From NCBI GenBank assembly GCA_011522905.1, contig WTIB01000084.1, forward strand, positions 4,317 through 14,074: 9,758 nt of DNA, given 5' to 3'. Below are positions 1 to 6,401 of the stretch, one piece after another. Both the position numbers and the translations under genes were made by a program. Below the pieces are notes generated by a model. That model had not been told where the DNA came from. It did not search any database and saw only the letters and a program-made list of their open reading frames with translations. Each line of letters opens with the position of its first letter. Within the stretch, counting starts at the first letter, position 1. Source of the stretch: Crocinitomicaceae bacterium. GTDB lineage: Bacteria; Bacteroidota; Bacteroidia; Flavobacteriales_D; Crocinitomicaceae.

Positions 1-555
1 ATTGCGAATTACTTGGCCAATGAAATTCGTACCGGTGAAATTTCAACGGAATCCACGGAATTTGAAAAAGCAGAAATGGACGTTGCGGAGGGTATATCAA
101 AACTAATGGAAGTAAAAGGATCAAAATCTGTAGATCATTTTCATAAAAGACTTGGCTTGATTATGTGGAATAAAGTTGGGATGAGCAGAAATGAAAAAGG
201 ATTAAAAACAGCTATTGAGGAGCTCAAATCATTGAGAGAAGAGTTTTATTCAGATGTTTTTATACCAGGAGAATCCAACGAGATGAATGCAGAACTAGAA
301 AAAGCATTACGTGTAGCAGATCTTCTTGAGCTGGGTCAGCTTATGGCTGTCGATGCTTTAAACAGAAATGAATCATGTGGTGGTCACTTTAGAGAGGAGT
401 ATCAAGACGAAGAGGGAGAAACATTGAGAGATGATAAAAATTTCAAATTTGTTTCTGCATGGGAATACAAAGGACAAGAGGCGACCAATTCGGTTTTACA
501 TAAAGAGGAATTGAAATACGAAGCGATTAAAATAGCTGAAAGAAATTACAAGTAA
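1..555 (+). CDS. sdhA: Succinate dehydrogenase / fumarate reductase flavoprotein subunit, C-terminal 184 residues (5' end outside window)
   Basis: The reading frame is open from base 1, so this is the 3' end of a longer gene; the TTG at 13 is not a start. SdhA is the FAD-bearing catalytic subunit that interconverts succinate and fumarate on the cytoplasmic face of the membrane. The visible part is the C-terminal helical region plus the segment NRNESCGGHFREEYQ (fragment residues 121-135). This matches the conserved region around the family motif E-S-x-G-x-H-x-R in its Bacteroidota form, with Cys-Gly where E. coli SdhA has Arg-Gly. The fragment ends in a Lys-rich tail, as usual. The FAD-binding Rossmann part and the main catalytic Arg/His region lie upstream of the window. 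The gene stops 11 nt before sdhB, fitting an sdhCAB operon. The assignment is firm because sdhB follows; sdh versus frd use cannot be decided from sequence. Confidence 0.93.
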   Translation: MANYLANEIRTGEISTESTEFEKAEMDVAEGISKLMEVKGSKSVDHFHKRLGLIMWNKVGMSRNEKGLKTAIEELKSLREEFYSDVFIPGESNEMNAELEKALRVADLLELGQLMAVDALNRNESCGGHFREEYQDEEGETLRDDKNFKFVSAWEYKGQEATNSVLHKEELKYEAIKIAERNYK

Positions 556-566
556 AAAACATTCAT

Positions 567-1334
567 ATGGCATCGAAATTTATTAATGTAACACTTAAAA
601 TATGGAGACAGAAAAATGCTGACTCCAAAGGAAAAATTGAAACTTATCAGCTTTCTAAAGTTTCGACGGATAGTTCTTTTCTTGAAATGCTAGATCAGCT
701 GAATGAAAAACTCATTAGCGAGAAACAGACTCCTGTTGCCTTTGATCATGATTGTAGAGAAGGGATTTGTGGATCTTGTTCCTTATACATCGACGGGAGA
801 GCTCATGGACCACAAACCCAAACAACCACATGTCAGCTTCATATGCGAAGCTTTAATGATGGGGATACTATTTACATTGAACCATGGAGGTCAAAAGCGT
901 TTCCAATAATTAAAGATTTAATTGTAGACCGCTCTGCATTTGACCGTATTCAGCAATCAGGAGGTTTTGTATCTGTTAATACGTCGGGTAATACTATGGA
1001 TGCGAATGCAATTCCAATTCCCAAGGCAGATGCCGATGATGCATTTAATGCAGCTACGTGTATTGGTTGTGGCGCATGTGTTGCGAGCTGTAAAAATAGT
1101 TCCGCAATGTTATTTGTGGGAGCTAAAGTTTCACAGTACGCACTTCTCCCTCAAGGTAAAGTAGAGGCAAAAAATAGGGTCCAAAACATGGTGAGACAGA
1201 TGGATGAAGAAGGCTTTGGAAATTGCACAAATACTGGGGCTTGTGAAGTCGAATGTCCTAAAGGTATTTCATTGGAAAATATAGCGAGGATGAATAGAGA
1301 GTTTTTAAAGTCAAACCTTACCTCAGATAAATAA
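567..1334 (+). CDS. sdhB: Succinate dehydrogenase / fumarate reductase iron-sulfur subunit
   Basis: Complete 255-residue electron-transfer subunit that carries electrons between the flavin of SdhA and the membrane quinone site (menaquinone is expected in Bacteroidota). The N-terminal ferredoxin domain shows the [2Fe-2S] ligands Cys63, Cys68, Cys71 and Cys89 (CREGICGSC, then TTTCQL). The C-terminal domain has CIGCGACVASC with Cys165, 168, 171 and 175, then Cys220, Cys226 and Cys230 (CTNTGACEVECPKG). By family rules Cys165/168/171/230 hold the [4Fe-4S] cluster and Cys175/220/226 the [3Fe-4S] cluster. Lys-Asn after Cys175 replaces the Pro of the E. coli enzyme; this is common in the fumarate-reductase-like branch. 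The ATG at 567 gives the expected N-terminus (MASKFINVTLKIWRQ). No Shine-Dalgarno sequence is visible. It is 11 nt downstream of sdhA and certainly co-transcribed. Its stop faces the stop of the next gene across only 6 bp. Confidence 0.97.
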   Translation: MASKFINVTLKIWRQKNADSKGKIETYQLSKVSTDSSFLEMLDQLNEKLISEKQTPVAFDHDCREGICGSCSLYIDGRAHGPQTQTTTCQLHMRSFNDGDTIYIEPWRSKAFPIIKDLIVDRSAFDRIQQSGGFVSVNTSGNTMDANAIPIPKADADDAFNAATCIGCGACVASCKNSSAMLFVGAKVSQYALLPQGKVEAKNRVQNMVRQMDEEGFGNCTNTGACEVECPKGISLENIARMNREFLKSNLTSDK

Positions 1335-1340
1335 GAAGTT

Positions 1341-3686
1341 TTACTTCAGGACATTAACGGAACCGTTAATAACCACCTTTTCATCATTATCTTTTGGTTT
1401 GAATTTGATGACCCAGCTATATAGTCCGGCTTGAACTGGAATGCCTTCTTTAGCGCCATAAGATCCGTCCCACCCAGCTTGATGATCATTCGTTTTCCAA
1501 ATCAATTCACCCCACCGATTATAAATACTCATTTCAAAATTAAATGGGTCAAAACCACTTGTAAAAATCGCTTTAAACAGCTGGTTGTGTTCATCAGCAT
1601 CTGGCGTGAATGTATTTGGCACGTAATAAATGAGCTGTTCCTGATACGAAATCAAAACTGAAGCACTATCCGTACATCCCTCAGAGGAAATAGCGATAAG
1701 TGTAGCTAGGTAGCTATTTTCTAATGAAGTATTATATTGATGAGAACCCTCATTTTCATAAGAAGAATTTCCATCGCCAAAATTCCAAATATAGTTTTCT
1801 GCACCAAATGATTCATTATAAAAATGGACTGTCGAATTTCCGGGGCCTATGGTGTTTGGTGATACGGTAAAGGCAGCGACAGCTTCTTCAATACACACGA
1901 TATCTTGATAGGTTTTTGATGTATCACAACCATTTACATCTACCATTGAAAATGTCAAATCATAACACCCGGTCTCATCAAAAATAAAACTTTGTGTACC
2001 ACAACCAGATAGTGATATTCCATTAGAGAAATCCCACTGACAATTTAAGGCATCAGGAACAAGATTAGTCAAATCAAGAGCGTACGGAATACACCCTATA
2101 TTATTCAAGGGGTCAATGTTTGGCAATTGCGCCACATTCATAAATGCTTGAACAGTATCGGTATTTTCGCAGTTATTGGCATCAGTTCCCATAACTATAT
2201 AAGTTGTGTTTCCCGAGGGCCAAAATTCAATCGAACCTTGCCCCGAAGGAAGCCATTGTGTTCCATCATTCCATGAATAGCTTTGGGCTCCACTGGCATT
2301 TAGCGATACACTTTCCCCAAAACAAAAATCTTGGTCAAGTCCTGCCGAAACTACAGGTAGGGCATTGAAAAATACTTCCGTTGAATCAACACAAACAAAA
2401 CCGTTGTCATCGGTAGCTGTAATCACATACCACAAAGACCCTGGAAAATCAGAAGGATTGTTATTCAAGTTTTGCCCATTACCGAAAAGACTACCTGATT
2501 GTGTCCATACGTATGTTCCGTTTGATACTGCGGAAGCACTTAAATCGAACACATCATTTTCACAAATTGGACCAGAATTTGAGGCGGTAATTGTGCAGCT
2601 ACAATTTGGATCAGTATCAGATAAGATGGTAAGCTGAGTTATGTCGGTACAAACAAAACCGTTGTCATCAGTTGCGGTTACCTGGATGGGATAAGTCCCA
2701 GGGGCTAATGCAGGAATATTGGTTAAATTTTGACCAGTTCCCAATACATTACCTAACATGTCCCAAGTGTAGGTTCCGTTACTGACAGCTGTAGCATTTA
2801 AGTCAAATGTTGAGTTGAAGCATACGGGACCAGAATTTGAAGCTGATACTGTACAACTGCATTGAGGGTCATTTGCGGGTAATACGGTAACTGTTGCATC
2901 TGCACTTCCACTGGCAATAACTCCATTTCCGAGGTCCTCACTACCTGTTACAGTATATACGGTTGTTGATGAAGGAGAAACTGTAATGGTCGGTCCAGTT
3001 TGTCCACCAGGACTCCAAACGTAATCTGTTGCTCCCGAAGCAGTTAGAGTGGCATTATCTCCCGGACAAATGGTTGCATCATTTACCGTAACCACAATAA
3101 CAGATGTACAACTTACATCAGCCGTACCAAAGAAATTCAGAGGAAGGTTCATGGTTTGACTGCTGTAATTTGAAAGACAAATGAGATATTGTTCTCCTGC
3201 AAGAGCCGGAATTCCAGGCTCAAAATTTGAAGGGTCTCCTCCAGGAGGCAGTGTTGAAGCTACCCCAGTAAATCCTTCACACATACCATTCCAATTACAT
3301 CTGATAGGGGGTAAATTATTATTAATAATATCATTACACGAAGAAGCGCTATATGGCCACATAATCCAATCAAGACATCCAGTAGAGCCATCTGTTCCAA
3401 ACGAAAATTCTAAAATTCCATTACTTGCAACATTAATCACCATCCATGTACTGTTCAACTCTCCAGCCAAAAGACATCCTGAATTTCCCGATCCGGGATT
3501 CGTTGTTGGATTTGATACATTGTTTCCATCCAACTCTAGAACTGAACCAGCACCACTAGGATCAATGGCAAACGTAGCGTTTGTACAAATATTTACGGCA
3601 TCAACACAATCACTTGCCGTCGATGTTTGTCCAAAAATATTTTGGGTGATTAGAAAAAGGAAAATAAAAAGACCAACAGCTTTCAC
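1341..3686 (-). CDS. Secreted PKD-domain protein with type IX secretion (CHU_C / gliding-associated) C-terminal domain
   Basis: A 781-residue extracellular protein, probably a cell-surface or matrix component; its ligand is unknown. Residues 1-20 form a signal peptide (Lys2, hydrophobic core GLFIFLFLI, cleavage near Gly19/Gln20). Residues 27-193 are a Cys-rich N-terminal module of a kind I recall from other Bacteroidota secreted proteins. Residues 197-270 and 444-517 look like Ig/PKD-like folds (ICPGD..LTASGA..YVWSPGG, and FCFGESVSLNASGAQSYSW). Residues 273-444 are two 86-residue tandem repeats. Residues 603-682 are a true PKD domain with YIWNFGDGNSS. Residues 688-781 are the CHU_C sorting domain (VPNTFTPDADEHNQLF, IYNRWGELIW, AGWDG, AGLYSWVIKF), which directs export by the type IX system (type B signal). 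The start is a GTG: an in-frame TAA lies four codons upstream and the first internal Met is residue 82. There are no catalytic motifs, so adhesion or structure is the likeliest role. Confidence 0.88.
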   Translation of the reverse strand: MKAVGLFIFLFLITQNIFGQTSTASDCVDAVNICTNATFAIDPSGAGSVLELDGNNVSNPTTNPGSGNSGCLLAGELNSTWMVINVASNGILEFSFGTDGSTGCLDWIMWPYSASSCNDIINNNLPPIRCNWNGMCEGFTGVASTLPPGGDPSNFEPGIPALAGEQYLICLSNYSSQTMNLPLNFFGTADVSCTSVIVVTVNDATICPGDNATLTASGATDYVWSPGGQTGPTITVSPSSTTVYTVTGSEDLGNGVIASGSADATVTVLPANDPQCSCTVSASNSGPVCFNSTFDLNATAVSNGTYTWDMLGNVLGTGQNLTNIPALAPGTYPIQVTATDDNGFVCTDITQLTILSDTDPNCSCTITASNSGPICENDVFDLSASAVSNGTYVWTQSGSLFGNGQNLNNNPSDFPGSLWYVITATDDNGFVCVDSTEVFFNALPVVSAGLDQDFCFGESVSLNASGAQSYSWNDGTQWLPSGQGSIEFWPSGNTTYIVMGTDANNCENTDTVQAFMNVAQLPNIDPLNNIGCIPYALDLTNLVPDALNCQWDFSNGISLSGCGTQSFIFDETGCYDLTFSMVDVNGCDTSKTYQDIVCIEEAVAAFTVSPNTIGPGNSTVHFYNESFGAENYIWNFGDGNSSYENEGSHQYNTSLENSYLATLIAISSEGCTDSASVLISYQEQLIYYVPNTFTPDADEHNQLFKAIFTSGFDPFNFEMSIYNRWGELIWKTNDHQAGWDGSYGAKEGIPVQAGLYSWVIKFKPKDNDEKVVINGSVNVLK
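2355..2870 (-). repeat. Two in-frame 258-bp (86-residue) tandem repeats inside the secreted PKD protein
   Basis: Unit 1 is at 2613-2870 (residues 273-358) and unit 2 at 2355-2612 (residues 359-444). Both begin DPxCSCT followed by ASNSGP, and share VSNGTY, GQNL and TATDDNGFVC at the same offset of 86 residues. A 21-nt identical stretch occurs at 2391-2411 and 2649-2669, exactly 258 bp apart; a further identical block begins at 2571 and 2829. The flanks of these blocks have diverged at synonymous and non-synonymous sites, so this is an older duplication with partly conserved segments. The Cys residues at matching positions suggest each unit is one disulfide-stabilised Ig-like domain. Confidence 0.9.
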
Positions 3687-3740
3687 GTCATAAGTTTATA
3701 CTTAAACGAGCCGTAAAGACGTAAGTTGCTTATCAAAAGA

Positions 3741-3974
3741 TTACTTGATTTGACCTTTCTTGGATGTGTCTTTATACCACCCTTCGTTATCTTTAACCTC
3801 CACAGGAACATCTGCGGCATCGTTCAATTTTCTTTGAATGTTCATCCAATAGAAAAAACCACCGAATCCAAGAATTAATAGGAAATAATTGAACGCGTTG
3901 CCAATGATTTCGAAAATTTGAAAAGTCCATTGTAAAATATCACCTAGTAAAAAGAAAAAGTCTGTCGAATTCAT
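3741..3974 (-). CDS. Small orphan membrane protein, 77 residues, unknown function
   Basis: I do not recognise a named family. The protein starts MNSTDFFFLLGDILQW; residues 5-22 are hydrophobic with acidic breaks and may form an amphipathic or membrane-apposed helix. Residues 23-44 (IIGNAFNYFLLILGFGGFFYW) form one clear transmembrane segment. The positively charged residues that follow (QRKL) suggest the roughly 30-residue polar tail is cytoplasmic. The tail holds VKDNEGWYKDTSKKGQIK. It loosely resembles the many small flavobacterial single-pass proteins of unknown function. The ATG at 3974 is preceded by a good promoter candidate at 3994-4024, so it probably starts its own transcript rather than being the tail of acpP-fabF-rnc. 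The secreted protein gene begins 54 nt downstream on the same strand and may be co-transcribed. Composition, start codon and promoter support a real gene despite its size. Confidence 0.72.
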   Translation of the reverse strand: MNSTDFFFLLGDILQWTFQIFEIIGNAFNYFLLILGFGGFFYWMNIQRKLNDAADVPVEVKDNEGWYKDTSKKGQIK

Positions 3975-3993
3975 AGTATCTATTTGGATAGCA

Positions 3994-4024
3994 CAAAGAA
4001 AACAAATTAAATGCTTAAAACAAA
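3994..4024 (-). promoter_or_regulatory. Bacteroidota-type promoter for the 77-residue membrane protein gene
   Basis: On the minus strand TTTG (4024-4021) is followed after exactly 19 nt by TTTCTTTG (4001-3994). This fits the known Bacteroidota sigma factor layout of a -33 TTTG and a -7 TAnnTTTG, with one mismatch (T for A at the second base of the -7 box). Transcription would start near 3988, giving a leader of roughly a dozen nucleotides before the ATG at 3974. The -33 element lies just past the rnc stop codon. The same element and spacing occur before acpP. This is inferred from pattern only. Confidence 0.5.
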
Positions 4025-4026
4025 AT

Positions 4027-4731
4027 TCAGAGCTCGCCTAATAATTCGAAAGTTTCTTTAGAAGCATTTTGCTCCGCTACTTTTTTTGATTTACCTTTTC
4101 CAATACCATAATCCTGATTGTTTATTTGAACAACGATGGTATATTGCCATTGACCCTCAGCATGTTCTTCAGAGACAAGTTTGAAATGGAGCTTTAGTTT
4201 TTTCCTCTGACACCATATGTATAGCTTGGATTTAAAATCTATTTCTTCATGAAGTATTTGGTTAAAATCCAGATATTTTCGAAAAACGTATTCGTTTAAA
4301 ATCTTTTTTGTTTTTTCATATCCCCCATCTAAATAAATTGCACCAACAATGGCTTCAAATGCATTTCCTTCAAGTGTAGAAATGTTTATGCTTCTACTCT
4401 TATTGTATAGTAGTACTTCTCGAATACCAATATCTTCTCCAAGCTTACTTAAGTTTTTTCGGTTTACAATTTTGGATTTAAGTTTTGTTAAAGCTCCCTC
4501 ATCATTTTCAGGGAATTTTAAAAATAGGTATTCCGCCGTGATGGAGTCAAGAATTGCATCTCCAAGATATTCTAACCTTTCATTGGAATAATGGTGACCT
4601 TCTTCATTAATATGGGATCGATGTGTAACGGCTTTTTGAAAATAAGCAATGCGTTTAGGTCTGTAACCAAATTTTTTGAGAATGAAACGGTAAAGTTTAA
4701 GTTCACCCTCTGTTCTTTTATTTCTAAACAA
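4027..4731 (-). CDS. rnc: Ribonuclease III
   Basis: Cytoplasmic double-strand-specific endoribonuclease that processes rRNA precursors and structured mRNAs and works as a homodimer. Residues 15-150 form the catalytic domain with the signature NERLEYLGDAILD (residues 50-62), giving the expected acidic residues Glu51, Glu54 and Asp58, then EGNAFEAIVGAIYLDGG (residues 121-137) with catalytic Glu126. Where E. coli has metal-binding Asp114, this protein has Asn123. Residues 164-233 form a dsRNA-binding domain ending in KGKSKKVAEQNASKETFELL. The length is normal for the family. The start is uncertain: the first usable codon here is TTG at 4731, a CTG at 4743 is in frame, and no in-frame ATG or GTG exists between the upstream in-frame TAG and residue 35. 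It begins 16 nt after fabF, in the acpP-fabF-rnc cluster often seen in bacteria, and is probably coupled to fabF translation. Confidence 0.94.
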   Translation of the reverse strand: MFRNKRTEGELKLYRFILKKFGYRPKRIAYFQKAVTHRSHINEEGHHYSNERLEYLGDAILDSITAEYLFLKFPENDEGALTKLKSKIVNRKNLSKLGEDIGIREVLLYNKSRSINISTLEGNAFEAIVGAIYLDGGYEKTKKILNEYVFRKYLDFNQILHEEIDFKSKLYIWCQRKKLKLHFKLVSEEHAEGQWQYTIVVQINNQDYGIGKGKSKKVAEQNASKETFELLGEL

Positions 4732-4747
4732 AGGTATTTTCAGAGCA

Positions 4748-6001
4748 TTAAGGCTTAAATTTCTTAACTATTACGCTAGTGTTGTGTCCTCCGAATCCAA
4801 ATGTGTTTGAAAGAGCAATATTGACGGTGCGTTTTTCCGCCTTATTAAATGTAAGATTTAATTTCGGATCTAAATTAGGATCGTCGGTAAAATGATTTAT
4901 TGTGGGAGGAACAATATCTTCTTTAACGGCCATTACACAAGCAATAGCCTCAATAGCTCCTGCGGCACCTAAAAGGTGCCCTGTCATTGACTTAGTTGAA
5001 CTAATATTTAGTTTGTATGCATCCTCGCCAAACACTGCTTGAATAGCCTTAACCTCTGCCACATCTCCGAGAGGAGTTGAGGTGCCGTGAACATTTACAT
5101 AATCAACTTCTGAAGGTGATATGTTTGCATCCTCTAGAGCTGAAAGCATTGTGTTTTTTGCTCCTAAACCATCGGGGTGAGGTGCCGTCATGTGATGAGC
5201 ATCAGCAGACATACCACTACCTATGATTTCAGCATATATTGTTGCTCCTCTTTGAATAGCATGCTCATATTCTTCAAGTATTAAAGCCCCTGAACCTTCA
5301 CCAAGAACAAATCCATCTCTATCAACATCAAAAGGACGAGAGGCCGTCTCTGGAGAATCATTTCTCGTAGACAAAGCTCTTAGAGCATTGAATCCACCCA
5401 TTCCCATTTCGTTTACACAAGCTTCAGAACCACCAGTCACTATTGCATCTGATTTTCCTAAACGTATCAAGTTAAAAGCATCTATCAAGGCATTCGTTGC
5501 AGACGCACAAGCTGAAACGGTCACGTAATTTGGGCCTCTTAATTCGTGTTTGATTGAAATTTGACCAGCAGCCATATCTGCAATCATCTTTGGAATAAAG
5601 AAGGGGTTTAGCCTCGGGGGACCATCACTACCAAAGTAGTTTTTTGCTTCGTCTTGGAATGTATTTAACCCTCCAATACCAGATCCCCAAACAACACCAA
5701 TTCTATCCCTATTGGGATTAGAGTCAAGTAAACCTGAATCTTTAAGTGCCTCATCACTTGAAACAATGGCATACTGGGTAAATGCATCCATTTTACGTGC
5801 CTCTTTTCGATCTATAAAATCTTCTACATTAAAATTCTTTACCTCACAGGCAAATTGTGTTTTAAATAAAGAGGCATCAAAATGAGTTATTGCAGCTGCC
5901 CCGCTAACACCAGCAATTAGGTTTTTCCAATATTCGTCTTTGGAATTTCCTATTGGAGTAAGCGCACCTAGCCCTGTAACAACAACTCTTTTTAATTGCA
6001 T
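4748..6001 (-). CDS. fabF: Beta-ketoacyl-[acyl-carrier-protein] synthase II
   Basis: Condensing enzyme of type II fatty acid synthesis. It joins malonyl-ACP to a growing acyl-ACP and is the main elongation synthase, with activity on unsaturated intermediates in the family. The 417-residue length is typical. The catalytic triad is visible: nucleophile Cys165 in VTVSACASATNAL, His305 in VNVHGTSTPLGD and His342 in TKSMTGHLLGAAGA, with the conserved Lys337 just before. The C-terminal glycine loop NTFGFGGHN is at 399-407. The N-terminus KRVVVTGLGALTPIG is standard. The ATG at 6001 lies 25 nt downstream of acpP with no Shine-Dalgarno sequence between them. Its stop codon TAA shares bases with an ATG (TAATG at 4750-4746) that opens a two-codon ORF just before rnc. 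Its neighbour acpP encodes its carrier substrate, so the assignment to fatty acid synthesis rather than a polyketide cluster is secure. Confidence 0.97.
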   Translation of the reverse strand: MQLKRVVVTGLGALTPIGNSKDEYWKNLIAGVSGAAAITHFDASLFKTQFACEVKNFNVEDFIDRKEARKMDAFTQYAIVSSDEALKDSGLLDSNPNRDRIGVVWGSGIGGLNTFQDEAKNYFGSDGPPRLNPFFIPKMIADMAAGQISIKHELRGPNYVTVSACASATNALIDAFNLIRLGKSDAIVTGGSEACVNEMGMGGFNALRALSTRNDSPETASRPFDVDRDGFVLGEGSGALILEEYEHAIQRGATIYAEIIGSGMSADAHHMTAPHPDGLGAKNTMLSALEDANISPSEVDYVNVHGTSTPLGDVAEVKAIQAVFGEDAYKLNISSTKSMTGHLLGAAGAIEAIACVMAVKEDIVPPTINHFTDDPNLDPKLNLTFNKAEKRTVNIALSNTFGFGGHNTSVIVKKFKP

Positions 6002-6026
6002 ACGAAATGTTTATATGTTTAAAGTA

Positions 6027-6263
6027 CTATTTTGCGTTGTCTGCAATGTAGTCGATTGCATCACCAACTGTCTGAATTCCTTCAGCCTTGTCATCTGGAA
6101 TTGAGATATTAAATTGCTTTTCGAATTCCATGATTAGCTCAACCGTATCAAGGGAGTCAGCCCCTAAATCATTGGTGAAACTTGCTTCGTTTGAAACTTC
6201 ACTTTCTTCAACATTTAATTTGTCAACAATAATAGCAACAACTTTATCTCTGATATCTGACAT
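6027..6263 (-). CDS. acpP: Acyl carrier protein
   Basis: A 78-residue, highly acidic carrier of the growing acyl chain in fatty acid synthesis. The phosphopantetheine attachment serine is Ser37 in the motif LGADSLDTVEL (residues 33-43). The recognition helix 2 (SLDTVELIMEFEKQF) follows directly, and the protein ends in the usual fourth helix (VGDAIDYIADNAK). Length and composition match housekeeping AcpP. The ATG at 6263 is the only sensible start. It is the first gene of the acpP-fabF-rnc unit. The promoter candidate at 6290-6320 places the transcription start about 20 nt upstream, and no Shine-Dalgarno sequence is seen, which is normal in this phylum for highly expressed genes. Confidence 0.97.
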   Translation of the reverse strand: MSDIRDKVVAIIVDKLNVEESEVSNEASFTNDLGADSLDTVELIMEFEKQFNISIPDDKAEGIQTVGDAIDYIADNAK

Positions 6264-6289
6264 CTTTAATTATTTTAAGTTTATGATTG

Positions 6290-6320
6290 CAAAGAAAAAA
6301 ACAAACCATCAAATAACAAA
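6290..6320 (-). promoter_or_regulatory. Bacteroidota-type promoter for acpP-fabF-rnc
   Basis: On the minus strand TTTG (6320-6317) and TTTCTTTG (6297-6290) are separated by exactly 19 nt, matching the phylum's -33/-7 promoter layout with one mismatch from TAnnTTTG in the -7 box. Transcription would begin near 6284, about 20 nt before the acpP ATG. The identical -7 octamer and spacing occur upstream of the 77-residue membrane gene (3994-4024). The call rests on pattern matching only. Confidence 0.52.
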
Positions 6321-6381
6321 ATAATTCTCAATTATTTATCAACGCTGCACTTTTAATGGAATCAATTTCGAGTCAATTATC

Positions 6382-6389
6382 TAACTTTG
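6382..6389 (+). promoter_or_regulatory. Bacteroidota -7 box for purN
   Basis: TAACTTTG is an exact match to the -7 consensus TAnnTTTG. It ends 12 nt before the purN ATG at 6402, so transcription would start around 6394-6396 and the mRNA leader would be only about six to eight nucleotides. No clear -33 TTTG is present at the usual distance. The box also argues against the in-frame TTG at 6387 as the purN start, because that codon lies inside it. Confidence 0.5.
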
Positions 6390-6401
6390 TTATTCAATGT
6401 A

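Noticed and set aside
1335..1347. Small hairpin GAAGT-TTT-ACTTC at the junction of the converging sdhB and secreted-protein genes
   Set aside because: The stem has only five base pairs, is AT-rich and lacks a T-tract on either side. It is too weak to call a terminator, although it sits exactly where one would be expected.
3181..3693. A 170-codon plus-strand ORF opposite the start of the secreted protein gene
   Set aside because: It is the antisense shadow of a protein with clear signal peptide and domains; its own translation has no recognisable motif.
3687..3740. Imperfect inverted repeat AAGTTTATACTT upstream of the secreted protein gene
   Set aside because: It is short, imperfect and AT-rich, and does not stand out from the background composition.
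6387..6401. TTG start at 6387 for purN, adding five residues
   Set aside because: The codon lies inside the TAACTTTG box, and MKKIAIFISG from the ATG at 6402 is the usual PurN start.
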